Below are positions 43,703 through 52,490 of a stretch of DNA of 64,000 bases, one piece after another. Positions within the stretch are counted from its first letter, which is position 1; each line of letters starts with the position of its first letter. The notes beneath the pieces are model-generated. The model made no database searches, was not told the DNA's origin, and saw only the letters and a list, made by a program, of their open reading frames with translations. The stretch spans positions 62,001 through 126,000 of the forward strand of contig CADBYT010000004.1 in NCBI GenBank assembly GCA_902798975.1. The letters are read 5' to 3'. The DNA comes from an uncultured Bacteroidia bacterium. GTDB lineage: Bacteria > Bacteroidota > Bacteroidia > Bacteroidales > UBA932. The translations under genes and the position numbers were made by a program.

Positions 43703-45915
43703 GATGCGATCTCACATAGGAATTTGAGCCGGACCAGCCGGACCTCGTTCTCATAGTAGTCCGGCCCGAGGGCGTCGATGGCGGCCTGGACGTCGTCCGA
43801 CGTCGCTTCCTCCTTGAAATAACGGTAGATCTCCTCGACGATTTCCTCATCGAGGTTGTTCTCGATATAGTAGTCCAGATTCAGCTTGGTGCCGCTGGAG
43901 ACGATGGCTTCGATCTCGCTGAGGAGCTCGTCCATCTCCATGCCGCGCGCCTCGGCGATGTCCTCGAGGTCCATCCGCCGGTCGATGCTCTGGATGATCG
44001 CCACCTTGGCGGCCGATTTGTTGGGCGTGGATTTCACGACGAAGTCGTCCGGGCGCTCGATCTCGTTCTCCTCGACGTATTTCTTGATCAGCTTGATGAA
44101 TTCCTCGCCGAACTTGCGGGCCTTGCCCTCGCCGACGCCCTGGCAGTTCTTGAGCTCTTCGAAGGTGATCGGGTAGAGGATGGACATGTCTTCCAGAGCC
44201 GGATCGCCGAAGATGATCCAGGGCTGGAGCTTGAGACGCTTGCCCAGGTCCTTGCGCAGGTCCTTGAGCATGGACAGCAGCATCGGGTCGCCCGCACCGC
44301 CGCCGGCCTTCATCGCCACCGCAGCAGCGGCGGCTTCCTCGTCGTCCTCGTCGTCATCCGAGCCGCCGGCGAACACCCGGTCCTCCACGAGGCGGAGCTC
44401 CCAGGGGTCTTCGGCGAAACGGCGGCCGAGATCCGTGACGTGGATCAGACCGTAAGTCTCGATCTCCTTGGCGAGCAGGTGGGCAATCAGCCCCTGGTGG
44501 ATGACGGTGCACCAGAATTTCTCGGAATGGGGCTTGCCCGCGCCGAAAAATTCCAGTTCGTCATGCTTGTAGGACTTGGTCAGCGAATTGGACACGCCCG
44601 CGAGGATGTTGGCGAGGTGGTCCAGCTTGAAATGTTCGGGCAACGCCTCGATGAGGCGGATCACCAGCTGCATCTCCTTGCGGCCGTCAAAGGTCGGCTT
44701 GGGATGCACGCAGTTGTCGCAGCAGTGGCAGCTGTCTTCCGTATAATCTTCGCCGAAGTAATTGAGCAGCAGCTTCCTGCGGCATTGGCTGGACTCCGCG
44801 TACGCGAGCACCTCGGAGAGCAGCTGGCGGCTGATCTCCTGCTCGGCGATGGGCTTGCCCTGCATGAACTTTTCCAGCTTCTGGATGTCCTTGTAGCTGT
44901 AGTACGCAATGCAGAGGCCCTCCTGGCCGTCGCGGCCGGCGCGCCCCGTCTCCTGGTAATAGCTTTCGATGCTCTTGGGGATGTCGAAGTGGATTACGAA
45001 GCGGATGTCCGGTTTGTCGATACCCATGCCGAAGGCGATGGTGGCTACAATCACCTGAACCTCCTCCATCAGGAACTTGTCCTGGTTCTCCGCGCGCAAC
45101 TTGGCGTCCAGGCCTGCGTGGTACGGCAGGGCCTTGATGCCGTTGATGCACAGCAGCTCCGCCATCTCCTCCACCTTCTTGCGGCTGAGGCAGTAGATGA
45201 TGCCGGACTTGCCGGGATTCTGGCGGATGAACTTGATCAGATCCTTCTCGGGATCCACCTTGTCGCGGATCTCGTAGTAGAGGTTGGGACGGTTGAAGGA
45301 GGATTTGAACACGGCCGCCTCCGGGATGCCCAGGTTCTTGAGGATGTCGCTCTGCACCTTGGGCGTGGCCGTAGCCGTGAGCGCGATGATGGGCGCGCGG
45401 CCGATCTGGTCCACCAGCGAGCGGATGCGGCGGTATTCCGGACGGAAATCGTGTCCCCATTCGGAAATACAGTGCGCCTCGTCCACCGCGTAGAAAGATA
45501 TCTTCACTTCCCGCAGCAACAGGACGTTCTCCTCCTTGGTGAGGGACTCCGGCGCCACGTACAGCAGCCGTGTCCTGCCGGACAGCAGGTCCTCGCGGAC
45601 CTCGTCGATCTGCTGGCGCGTGAGCGAGGAATTGAGGAAATGCGCGATGCTGCTCTCCCCGGCCTCAAAGCCGCGCAGCAGATCGACCTGATTCTTCATC
45701 AGGGCGATCAGCGGGGAGATGATGATCGCAGTTCCCTCCATCACCAGAGCCGGCAGCTGATAACACAGCGACTTGCCGCCTCCGGTGGGCATCAGGACGA
45801 AGGCATCACCCCCTCCAATCAGGTGCTGGATGATCTTCTCCTGGTCCGCCTTGAAGGCATCATAGCCGAAAAACTCCTTGAGAGTTTTGTGAATCAGTGC
45901 CGAATCGGGTTTCAT
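43699..45915 (-). CDS. recQ: RecQ family ATP-dependent DNA helicase
   Basis: The 738-residue protein begins MKPDSALIHKTLKEFFGYD and has the helicase motifs: PTGGGKSLCYQLPA (Walker A), VDEAHCISEWGHDFRP (DEAH and aromatic-rich loop), the QETGRAGRDGQ motif VI, the RQC zinc cluster (CRRKLLLNYFG, then CHCCDNCVHPK) and C-terminal HRDC-like helices plus an acidic Ala-rich insert (about 525-540, DDDEDDEEAAAAA). It unwinds recombination and stalled-fork intermediates. The start at 45915 is 6 nt before the DUF1015 stop; the longer upstream frame has no homology. Its stop overlaps dnaG (ATGA). Confidence 0.95.
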   Translation of the reverse strand: MKPDSALIHKTLKEFFGYDAFKADQEKIIQHLIGGGDAFVLMPTGGGKSLCYQLPALVMEGTAIIISPLIALMKNQVDLLRGFEAGESSIAHFLNSSLTRQQIDEVREDLLSGRTRLLYVAPESLTKEENVLLLREVKISFYAVDEAHCISEWGHDFRPEYRRIRSLVDQIGRAPIIALTATATPKVQSDILKNLGIPEAAVFKSSFNRPNLYYEIRDKVDPEKDLIKFIRQNPGKSGIIYCLSRKKVEEMAELLCINGIKALPYHAGLDAKLRAENQDKFLMEEVQVIVATIAFGMGIDKPDIRFVIHFDIPKSIESYYQETGRAGRDGQEGLCIAYYSYKDIQKLEKFMQGKPIAEQEISRQLLSEVLAYAESSQCRRKLLLNYFGEDYTEDSCHCCDNCVHPKPTFDGRKEMQLVIRLIEALPEHFKLDHLANILAGVSNSLTKSYKHDELEFFGAGKPHSEKFWCTVIHQGLIAHLLAKEIETYGLIHVTDLGRRFAEDPWELRLVEDRVFAGGSDDDEDDEEAAAAAVAMKAGGGAGDPMLLSMLKDLRKDLGKRLKLQPWIIFGDPALEDMSILYPITFEELKNCQGVGEGKARKFGEEFIKLIKKYVEENEIERPDDFVVKSTPNKSAAKVAIIQSIDRRMDLEDIAEARGMEMDELLSEIEAIVSSGTKLNLDYYIENNLDEEIVEEIYRYFKEEATSDDVQAAIDALGPDYYENEVRLVRLKFLCEIAS

Positions 45916-45920
45916 AAGTA

Positions 45921-47219
45921 TCAATCTAATGTGTGAATGGCAAGTCCGGAGCGGAGCTTGGGCTCGAACCAGGTCGTCTTGGGCGGCATGATATTGCCCG
46001 TGTCGGCAATATTGATAAGCTGCTGCATGCTGACCGGGTAGAGCGCGAAGGCGACCTTCATCTCGCCGGAGTCCACGCGGCGGGAGAGTTCGCCCAGCCC
46101 GCGGATACCGCCGACGAAGTCGATGCGGTCCGAGGTGCGGAGGTCCTTGATGCCGAGGATCTTGTCGAGCACCAGGTTGGAAAGGATGGTCACGTCCAGC
46201 ACGCCGATCGGGTCCGAGTCGTCGTAGCGGCCCGGCTTCGCCGTCAGGCTGTACCAGACGCCCTCGAAGTACATCGAGAAATTGTGCAGGCCGGCCGGAT
46301 GGTAGATCTCGGAGCAGTTGCAGTGGCAGGGATACTCGCATTTGCACTCGCCGCCGTCCTTCGTGCAGTCGCACTTGCATTCGACGACGAAGTCCTGTTC
46401 CAGGGCCTGGAAGAATTCCTTCGGACTGAGGCCGTTCAGATCCTTGACCACGCGGTTGTAGTCGATGATCGCGAGCTGGCTCTCCGGGAAGCAGACGGCC
46501 ATGAAGAAATTGTACTCCTCGTCGCCGGTGTGGTGCGGGTTCTGCGCACGCTTCTCGGCACCCACGCGGGCGGCAGCGGCGGTGCGGTGATGCCCGTCGG
46601 CCACGTAGAAGGCGTCCACGTCCCGGGTGAAGATCTCCGTAATGCGGGCATTGACCGCATCGTCGTCGATCACCCAGAAAGTGTGCGTGAAGCCGTTCTC
46701 GTCAACGAACTTGTATTCGGGCTCGCCGGAGGCGGTCTTCGCGATGATCTCGCCCAGCTCGGCGTTGTCCTTGAAGGCAAAGAAGACCGGTTCGATATTG
46801 GCGTTCTGGATGCGGACGTGGATCATCCGGTCGTCCTCCTTGTCCTTGCGGGTCAGCTCGTGCTTCTTGATGATGCCGCCGGCGTAGTCGTCCGTGTGCG
46901 CGCACAGCACGATGCCGTACTGCGTGCGGCTGCCCATGGTCTGGGCATAGACATAGTACTTCTCCTTGTCCTCGCGGACCAGCCAGCCGTTCTGCTGCCA
47001 GGTCCGGAAATTCTCGACGGCGCGGTCGTAGGTGCGCTGCTCATGCTCCCCGGCGATCGGCGTGAAGTCGATCTCGGGCTTGGTGATATGCAGGAGGGAT
47101 TTCTCCCCGGCCATTTTCCGGGCCTCTTCGGAATTCAAAACGTCATAGGGCGGCGCCGCGACTTCGGTCACGATGCCCTTGGGGGGCCGCAGAGCGGCAA
47201 AAGGTTTGACTCGTACCAT
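45921..47219 (-). CDS. DUF1015 family protein
   Basis: The 432-residue protein starts MVRVKPFAALRPPKGI and contains APPYDVLNSEEARKMAG and YVADGHHRTAAAARVG, the defining DUF1015 blocks; the latter resembles a ParB/sulfiredoxin-like nucleotide or phosphoryl motif. A Cys-rich stretch (about 278-305, CKCDCTKDGGECKCEYPCHC) is unusual and could bind metal. The family commonly follows serC and serA in Bacteroidota, so a role tied to serine metabolism is likely but undefined here. Promoter at 47240-47271. Confidence 0.88.
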   Translation of the reverse strand: MVRVKPFAALRPPKGIVTEVAAPPYDVLNSEEARKMAGEKSLLHITKPEIDFTPIAGEHEQRTYDRAVENFRTWQQNGWLVREDKEKYYVYAQTMGSRTQYGIVLCAHTDDYAGGIIKKHELTRKDKEDDRMIHVRIQNANIEPVFFAFKDNAELGEIIAKTASGEPEYKFVDENGFTHTFWVIDDDAVNARITEIFTRDVDAFYVADGHHRTAAAARVGAEKRAQNPHHTGDEEYNFFMAVCFPESQLAIIDYNRVVKDLNGLSPKEFFQALEQDFVVECKCDCTKDGGECKCEYPCHCNCSEIYHPAGLHNFSMYFEGVWYSLTAKPGRYDDSDPIGVLDVTILSNLVLDKILGIKDLRTSDRIDFVGGIRGLGELSRRVDSGEMKVAFALYPVSMQQLINIADTGNIMPPKTTWFEPKLRSGLAIHTLD

Positions 47220-47239
47220 TTTATCACAAAAACTATATC

Positions 47240-47271
47240 CGAAGTTAACAATTATTTATCGAAATACCAAA
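47240..47271 (-). promoter_or_regulatory. Promoter for DUF1015
   Basis: Minus-strand TTTG (47271-47268) and TAACTTCG (47247-47240), 20 bp apart. The -7 has C for T at position 7. Confidence 0.55.
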
Positions 47272-47293
47272 TGATTCTTTTTTTAGCAGTTAT

Positions 47294-47325
47294 CCGGGAG
47301 CACCAGCCCCTTCCGGTGCTCCCGG
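47294..47325. repeat. Hairpin between serA and DUF1015
   Basis: CCGGGAGCACC (47294-47304) pairs perfectly with GGTGCTCCCGG (47315-47325) around a 10-nt loop. It shares CCGGGAGCA with the neighbouring larger hairpin, suggesting a duplicated palindrome. Confidence 0.65.
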
Positions 47326-47334
47326 GAAGCAGAA

Positions 47335-47380
47335 AAAACAGTTCCCGGGAGCAAATACGCATTGTTTTGCTCCCGGGAAC
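47335..47380 (-). terminator. Terminator after serA (15-bp stem)
   Basis: GTTCCCGGGAGCAAA (47341-47355) pairs perfectly with TTTGCTCCCGGGAAC (47366-47380). On the minus strand the stem is followed by TGTTTTTTC, a good U tract, so it terminates the serC-serA transcript. Confidence 0.75.
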
Positions 47381-47478
47381 CGCTTGAACGGCGTCAGCCG
47401 CTACTTGTTCAGCTGGAACTTCGTGCAGCCGTCCCGCCGACCCAAGTCGGCCAGGGGTTCGGGGGCAGCGCCCCCGTA
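47381..47478. other. GC-rich intergenic stretch with palindromes downstream of serA
   Basis: About 100 bp with no gene. GGGGGCAGCGCCCCC at 47461-47475 is a 5-6 bp GC hairpin directly after the serA stop, and CCGACCCAAGTCGG can also pair. The composition resembles extragenic palindromes, but I see no second copy in the window. Confidence 0.4.
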
Positions 47479-48402
47479 TTAGATGACGTTGAGCGCGAAG
47501 CGCTTCTCGCCTTTCGTCAGAAAGGCGACGATCTGGCGCGCGGCGGCGAGGCCGGCGTTCAGGTTGGCCTCGGCGGTCTGGGCGCCCATCTTCTTGGGCG
47601 TGGCGAAGACGCGCAGGCCGAACTGCTCCTGCAGAGCGGCGAGATTGTCCGGAGCCACGTCTGTGACGTACTTGAGGTCCGGACGCTCAGCAAGCGCTTT
47701 CTCAAGGCCCGCCTCGTCGATCACCTCCTTGCGGGCGGTGTTGACGAGGGTGGCGCCCTTCGGCATCTTCGTGATCAGGTCGTATCCGATGCTGCCGATG
47801 GTCTGCGGGGTCGCGGGGATGTGCAGGGACACATAGTCGCTGCCGGTGTAGAGCGCATCGAGCGTCTCGACGGGCTCGGCGCCGCCGGCGCGGATCTGGT
47901 CCGGAGTCAGGAACGGATCGAGGGCCTTGACCTTCATGCCGAGGGCGGCGGCTTTTGCACCGACCAGGCGCCCGACGGCGCCGAAAGCCTGGATACCGAG
48001 GGTCTTGCCCTGGATTTCCGAACCCGTGGCCGGGGTGAACTGCGTGCGCGCCATGAAAATCATCAGGGCGACGGCGAGCTCAGCCACGGCGTTGGCGTTC
48101 TGGCCGGGCGTATTCATCGCAACGATCTTCCGGGCCGTGCAGGCCGGAAGGTCGAGGTTGTCGAAGCCGGCGCCTGCACGCACGACAATCTTGAGCTTGG
48201 GAGCGGCGGCGACCACTTCGGCGGTGACTTTGTCCGAACGGACGATCAGCGCATCGGCGTCGGCGACGGCTGCGACCAGGTCGGCCTGGTCGGCATATTT
48301 TTCGAGCAGCGCGAGCTCATAGCCCGCTTCTTCGACGATCTGGCGGATGCCTGCGACCGCTGCGGCTGCAAAAGGCTTCTGGGTGGCGACGAGAACTTTC
48401 AT
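47479..48402 (-). CDS. serA: D-3-phosphoglycerate dehydrogenase, short Lys-type
   Basis: The 307-residue protein has the two-domain dehydrogenase fold without ACT or regulatory domains. The dinucleotide loop reads IQAFGAVGRLVG (about 138-149), the Arg/Glu pair is in NTARKEVIDE, and the position that is His in most relatives is Lys in FATPKKMGAQT. This matches the short type III K class of PGDH known in Bacteroides. It oxidises 3-phosphoglycerate to 3-phosphohydroxypyruvate, the first step of serine synthesis. It follows serC by 2 bp and ends at a strong terminator. Confidence 0.95.
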   Translation of the reverse strand: MKVLVATQKPFAAAAVAGIRQIVEEAGYELALLEKYADQADLVAAVADADALIVRSDKVTAEVVAAAPKLKIVVRAGAGFDNLDLPACTARKIVAMNTPGQNANAVAELAVALMIFMARTQFTPATGSEIQGKTLGIQAFGAVGRLVGAKAAALGMKVKALDPFLTPDQIRAGGAEPVETLDALYTGSDYVSLHIPATPQTIGSIGYDLITKMPKGATLVNTARKEVIDEAGLEKALAERPDLKYVTDVAPDNLAALQEQFGLRVFATPKKMGAQTAEANLNAGLAAARQIVAFLTKGEKRFALNVI

Positions 48403-48404
48403 GG

Positions 48405-50039
48405 CTATCCGCGGATCTTTTCAAATTCCTTCATGGCGGCCACGAGGGCTTCGACGTCCTCCTGGGTGCTGGCGTTATAGAGCGAAGCGCGGAAACCGCC
48501 GACGGAGCGGTGGCCCTTGATGCCCACGATGTCGCGCTCGGTGGCGAACTTCATGAACTCGTCCTGCAGATCCTCGTGGCCTGGGGCCATGACGAAGCAG
48601 ACGTTCATGATGGAGCGGTCCTCCCTGGCGGCGGTGCCGGTAAAGAGGCTGTTGCGGTCGATCTCGGCGTAGAGGGTCTCGGCCTTCTTGACGTCAATCG
48701 CGTGGATGGCGTCGATGCCGCCGATGCCCTTGAGCCATTTCAGCGTTTCGTTCATCACGAAAATGGCGAAGACCGGCGGGGTGTTGAACATCGAAAGCTT
48801 GTCGATGTGGGTGCGGTAGTCGAGCATCGTCGGGAGGTAGCGGCTCACCTTGCCGAGCGTGTCCTTCCTGATGATGGCGAAGGCCACACCGGCAGGGCCG
48901 GCGTTCTTCTGGGCGCCACCGTAAATCATGGCGTACTTGCTCACGTCCACGCGGCGGCTCAGGATGTCGGAGGACATGTCCGCAATGAGGGGAACGGGGC
49001 AGTCAAGGTCTTCCCTGATCTCGGTACCGTAGATCGTATTGTTCGTGGTGATATGGAAATAATCCAGGTCGGCGGGGATCTCGTAACCCTTCGGGATGTA
49101 GGAATAGTTCTTGTCGGCGGAACTGGCCACGGCAATGGCGTTGCCGAGACCCTGGGCTTCCTTGAGGGCCTTCTTGGCCCACACGCCGGTCTCGAGGTAA
49201 CCGGCCTTGTTCTCCAGGTAATTCATGGCCACATAGAGGAACTGGAGGCTTGCGCCGCCGCCCAGGAAGACGACTTCGTAGCCTTCGGGAATACCGAGGA
49301 TCTCCTTCCAGAGCGCACGGCACTCGTCCATCACTTCATCCCAACCCTTGGTGCGGTGGGAAATGGAAATCAGGGATACACCGGTCCCCTTGAAGTCCTT
49401 GAGGGCTTCGATGGTGTTGTCGATGGCCACCTGCGGGAGCAGGTAGCCGATAAAGATACCTAATTTTTCGATCCTATCCAAAAAGTCTTCCTCGAGCGAC
49501 GCGCGCACGCGAACTTCGAGGGTGCAGTCTGCGAGGAACGACTGGCCCCGCTGCGGGAGATCCATGTCCTTGACGAGCTTCATCACGGCCGGCAGGTCTC
49601 CGTACGGGAAATGCAGGGGGTACCAGCGTCCGGCCACCTTTTCCACCACGTTGGCGGCCGCCAGGGCGTCGGCGGTAGAGGTCTTGTAGGCGCGGATGAG
49701 TCCGGGAATGCCCAGCTTGATGCCGCCGAAATAGCGGATGACGACCACGAGGATATCGCTCAGGCCGGCGGAGTCGATCTGCCCGAGGATGGGGCGCCCG
49801 GCTGAGCCGGAAGGCTCGCCGTCGTCATTCGCCCGCCAGGGCTCCCCGTCCAGGCCGAGCCGCCAGGCATAGCAGTGATGGCGTGCATCATGATATTCCT
49901 TCTTGAGCGAAGCGACGATCTCCTTGATCTCGGCTTCGCTCTCGACGGGATAGGCGCGGGCGATGAAACGGCTTCCATTGTCCTTGAAAAGCCCTTCGCT
50001 CGGCGCTCCGATGCTTTTATATGTATCTTTTGCTGCCAT
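48405..50039 (-). CDS. serC: YigZ/IMPACT-family protein fused in frame to phosphoserine aminotransferase
   Basis: The 544-residue reading begins [18 protein letters not shown], a YigZ/UPF0029 protein ([28 protein letters not shown]) complete to about residue 200 (DRIEKLG). It then passes without a stop into [17 protein letters not shown], and from there is SerC ([31 protein letters not shown] with the PLP Lys region GGAQKNAG). SerC normally opens with an N-terminal [N/S]xGPs motif; that and any spacer are absent. The start at 50039 has a promoter 8 nt upstream. Real fusion or deletion artefact. Confidence 0.85.
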   Translation of the reverse strand: MAAKDTYKSIGAPSEGLFKDNGSRFIARAYPVESEAEIKEIVASLKKEYHDARHHCYAWRLGLDGEPWRANDDGEPSGSAGRPILGQIDSAGLSDILVVVIRYFGGIKLGIPGLIRAYKTSTADALAAANVVEKVAGRWYPLHFPYGDLPAVMKLVKDMDLPQRGQSFLADCTLEVRVRASLEEDFLDRIEKLGIFIGYLLPQVAIDNTIEALKDFKGTGVSLISISHRTKGWDEVMDECRALWKEILGIPEGYEVVFLGGGASLQFLYVAMNYLENKAGYLETGVWAKKALKEAQGLGNAIAVASSADKNYSYIPKGYEIPADLDYFHITTNNTIYGTEIREDLDCPVPLIADMSSDILSRRVDVSKYAMIYGGAQKNAGPAGVAFAIIRKDTLGKVSRYLPTMLDYRTHIDKLSMFNTPPVFAIFVMNETLKWLKGIGGIDAIHAIDVKKAETLYAEIDRNSLFTGTAAREDRSIMNVCFVMAPGHEDLQDEFMKFATERDIVGIKGHRSVGGFRASLYNASTQEDVEALVAAMKEFEKIRG

Positions 50040-50047
50040 CGGGGAAT

Positions 50048-50075
50048 CAAAATTAGTGAATAATTTATATCTTCG
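50048..50075. promoter_or_regulatory. Divergent promoters between yigZ-serC and the PRiA4-like gene
   Basis: Minus-strand TAATTTTG (50055-50048) ends 8 nt before the yigZ ATG at 50039. Plus-strand TATCTTCG (50068-50075) ends 4 nt before the ATG at 50080. Confidence 0.55.
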
Positions 50076-50079
50076 CAAT

Positions 50080-50640
50080 ATGAATTACAGATACAGAGTC
50101 ACCCTGTCCGGTATCAAGGGTTTTTACCGGGTCTACATCGTGAACGGCGACAATTCGCTGTACACCTTCCACAAGCAGTTGCGTTCGGACCTGGAGTTCC
50201 CCATGGACCAGCCCATCCTGTTCAAGGCCCTGGACGGGGAAGGCGGCGTGGTGGCCCGCTACGCCCTGATGGACATCGGTTACGGCGCCGTGGACAACGT
50301 GACGGTCGCTTCCACCGTCAAGGCAGGCATCACCAGCTTCGTATATTTCTATGATATCGCCTCCAAGAAGAACGTGATCATCACCCTCGAGGGGGAGACC
50401 ACCGAGTACACGGCCACGCCGCGCATCGTGGAGACGAAGGGGCCCATACCCCTCGAATTCGAAAACGGTTACGTCGCTTTCGAGGACCTGCCGGAAGAGC
50501 GCCGGCACCTGCCGGGAGAGGCCCGCGGGTCGGATGACGACGAAGATGACGAAGACGACGAGGATTTCGAGGATGAAGACGAGGACGAGGAGGATGAAGA
50601 CAAGGACGAAGAAGAGATCCTCTACGACGAAAACGAATAA
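50080..50640 (+). CDS. PRiA4 ORF3-like protein with acidic tail
   Basis: The 186-residue protein begins [20 protein letters not shown]; residues 1-130 resemble the plasmid pRiA4b ORF3-like family (PF07929) as found in Bacteroidota, with [13 protein letters not shown] and [12 protein letters not shown]. The last about 40 residues are almost entirely Asp/Glu ([18 protein letters not shown] onward), an extreme acidic tail. Function unknown. It has its own short-leader promoter and terminator. An earlier in-frame Met at 49963 lies in the divergent gene and is rejected. Confidence 0.75.
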   Translation: MNYRYRVTLSGIKGFYRVYIVNGDNSLYTFHKQLRSDLEFPMDQPILFKALDGEGGVVARYALMDIGYGAVDNVTVASTVKAGITSFVYFYDIASKKNVIITLEGETTEYTATPRIVETKGPIPLEFENGYVAFEDLPEERRHLPGEARGSDDDEDDEDDEDFEDEDEDEEDEDKDEEEILYDENE

Positions 50641-50644
50641 CGAA

Positions 50645-50676
50645 GAAAGCCACCCGATGCCGGGTGGCTTTCTCTT
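50645..50676. terminator. Bidirectional terminator
   Basis: GAAAGCCACCCG (50645-50656), loop ATGC, CGGGTGGCTTTC (50661-50672), then TCTTTCC. A 12-bp perfect stem between convergent genes; a second weaker hairpin (CCGGGC...) follows. Confidence 0.8.
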
Positions 50677-50717
50677 TCCGGGCTTGACCCGGAATGACTA
50701 ATTGAGGCCCGGAAGGA

Positions 50718-51488
50718 TTATTTCTTCTTGGTCTCCTCCACCGGAGCGGGCTCGACGTATTTGCCGACCTTGGTCAGTTCCACGTTGAAGAGCAGGGTCG
50801 AATTGGGGGCGATGCCCTGGTTGCCCTGCTCGCCGTATCCGAGACTGGCAGGAATAAAGAGGTCGATCTTGCCGCCTTCACCGATGAGCTGCAGGCCCTC
50901 GGTCCAGCCGGCGACGACGCGGTTGAGCGTCAGGCGGATCGGCTCGGCATCCTCGGCCACCTCGTCAAACACGGTGCCGTCGAGAAGCGTGCCCTTGTAG
51001 CGCACCCAGACGGTGTCCTGCGGGCCCGGCTTCACGTCGTTACCCGGCTCGATAATCTTGTACTGCAGACCGGACTCGGTCGTGACGACGCCGGCCTTCT
51101 TGCCGTTGGCTTCGAGGAACTTCTCGCCCTTCTGCAGGTTCATCATCGAGGTGCCGCTGCGGCGCATCTCCAGGAAGTTGTTGAACACGTCGTTCATCTC
51201 ATTCGGGTCGACCTTGAACTGCTTGAGGAAGTCTTCGTCGCGGGTGTCACCCTTCGCGTACACGAAGTCCTTCATACCCTTGACGACCTCAGCGTAGTTG
51301 AGCTCGCCGCCGAAGTCATAACCCTTGAGGAAGGAACCGAAATTAATACCGAGCAGGTAGCTCACGGAGTCCACCTGCGCCCTGGAAGGCTGGAATTCTT
51401 TGGGGAGCGTATCACCCGACGGCTGGCCGGAGCAAGCCGCCACTGCAAGGCCCATCAGCAGGACCACGAAAATCTTGTTTGTTTTCAT
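50718..51488 (-). CDS. FKBP-type peptidyl-prolyl isomerase lipoprotein
   Basis: The 256-residue protein has a lipoprotein signal (MKTNKIFVVLLMGLAVAACSG), an N-terminal helical dimerisation domain (about 35-125), then an FKBP domain (about 140-245) with YKGTLLDGTVFDEV and GWTEGLQLIGEGGKIDLFIPASLGYG (aromatic and Ile/Leu residues of the active site). It should assist folding of periplasmic or outer-membrane proteins. This matches MIP/FkpA-like architecture. The start at 51488 is chosen for the signal peptide. It is the last gene of a run of minus-strand genes. Confidence 0.9.
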   Translation of the reverse strand: MKTNKIFVVLLMGLAVAACSGQPSGDTLPKEFQPSRAQVDSVSYLLGINFGSFLKGYDFGGELNYAEVVKGMKDFVYAKGDTRDEDFLKQFKVDPNEMNDVFNNFLEMRRSGTSMMNLQKGEKFLEANGKKAGVVTTESGLQYKIIEPGNDVKPGPQDTVWVRYKGTLLDGTVFDEVAEDAEPIRLTLNRVVAGWTEGLQLIGEGGKIDLFIPASLGYGEQGNQGIAPNSTLLFNVELTKVGKYVEPAPVEETKKK

Positions 51489-51515
51489 TGCAATTATTTT
51501 TTTAATCAATACTTT

Positions 51516-52475
51516 CTACAATTCCCAGGCGAGGGCCGAGGCACCGAGGATGGCGGCGTCGGATTCCTTGAGCTGGGAGAAGACGAGCTTCACCTTGCCG
51601 CGCCAGAGCGGGATGACGTTCTCGTCCATGGCCTTGCGGATGGGTTCCTCCAGGAACTCACGGGCACGGGCGAGGCCGCCGAACAGGACGATCGCCTCCG
51701 GGGCGGAGAATTCGATGAAGTCCGCGAACTTCTCGCCGAGGATGCGGCCGGTGTATTCGAACACGCGGAGGGCGAGCTGGTCGCCTTCCTTCGCAGCCTC
51801 GTACACATTCTTGGATTTGATCTTGTCCAGGGAACGGAGGGAGGACGGTTCATCCGTCATGTCCAGCCATTCGCGGGCGGTACGGGCGACGCCGGTGGCG
51901 GAGGCATAGGTCTCCAGGCAGCCTTCCTTGCCGCAATTGCAGCGACGGCCGTTGTGGCGGACGGCGCAGGTGTGGCCGAGCTCGCCGGCGAAGCCGTCGT
52001 GGCCGTACACCACTTCCCCGTTGATCACGATGCCGGAACCTACACCGGTGCCGAGGGTGATCATGATGAAATTCTTCATGCCGCGGGCCGCGCCGTAGGT
52101 CATTTCACCCATTGCAGCCGCGTTGGCGTCGTTCGTGAGGGAAACGGGAATGCCGTTCATCTTCTCCTGGAGCATCTTGGCGAAGGGGATGTTGCCCTCC
52201 TTGGCCCACACGAGGTTCACGGCGTTCTCCACGACGCCCGTATAGAAGTTACCGTTCGGGATACCCACGCCGATGCCGCGGATGTTGCCTTCGGCCTTGG
52301 CTTCCACGATAATGCGGTTCAGGGCCTCGGCCAGTGCGGCCACGAAGGCCTCCGCATTGTCGGTGTTTTCAGAGCTGATGACAGTCTGGGCGATAATATT
52401 GCCGCGGGCGTCCACGACGCCGCACTTGGCGGTCTGGCCGCCCACATCGATACCGATAACGTAATCTTGTGCCAT
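51516..52475 (-). CDS. ROK family glucokinase
   Basis: The 319-residue protein has the ROK ATPase fold: phosphate-1 IGIDVGGQTAKCGV (7-20), TLGTGVGSGIVI, and the zinc motif CxCGxxGCxE in CNCGKEGCLE (about 180-189), preceded by GHTC. It phosphorylates a hexose, most likely glucose, at C6. It sits 15 bp after the MFS sugar transporter, so together they form an import-and-phosphorylate pair. Which hexose is used cannot be proven from sequence. Length is normal. Confidence 0.92.
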   Translation of the reverse strand: MAQDYVIGIDVGGQTAKCGVVDARGNIIAQTVISSENTDNAEAFVAALAEALNRIIVEAKAEGNIRGIGVGIPNGNFYTGVVENAVNLVWAKEGNIPFAKMLQEKMNGIPVSLTNDANAAAMGEMTYGAARGMKNFIMITLGTGVGSGIVINGEVVYGHDGFAGELGHTCAVRHNGRRCNCGKEGCLETYASATGVARTAREWLDMTDEPSSLRSLDKIKSKNVYEAAKEGDQLALRVFEYTGRILGEKFADFIEFSAPEAIVLFGGLARAREFLEEPIRKAMDENVIPLWRGKVKLVFSQLKESDAAILGASALAWEL

Positions 52476-52490
52476 GGTCTTTCAGTTTAT

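Noticed and set aside
45916..46380. Longer N-terminus for RecQ (start near 46380)
   Set aside because: The extra part is antisense-frame shadow of DUF1015; the RecQ family start is at 45915.
47290..47480. CRISPR-like or tandem array from repeated CCCGGGAGCA
   Set aside because: There are only two palindromes with different stems and no regular spacers; a terminator and a related hairpin fit better.
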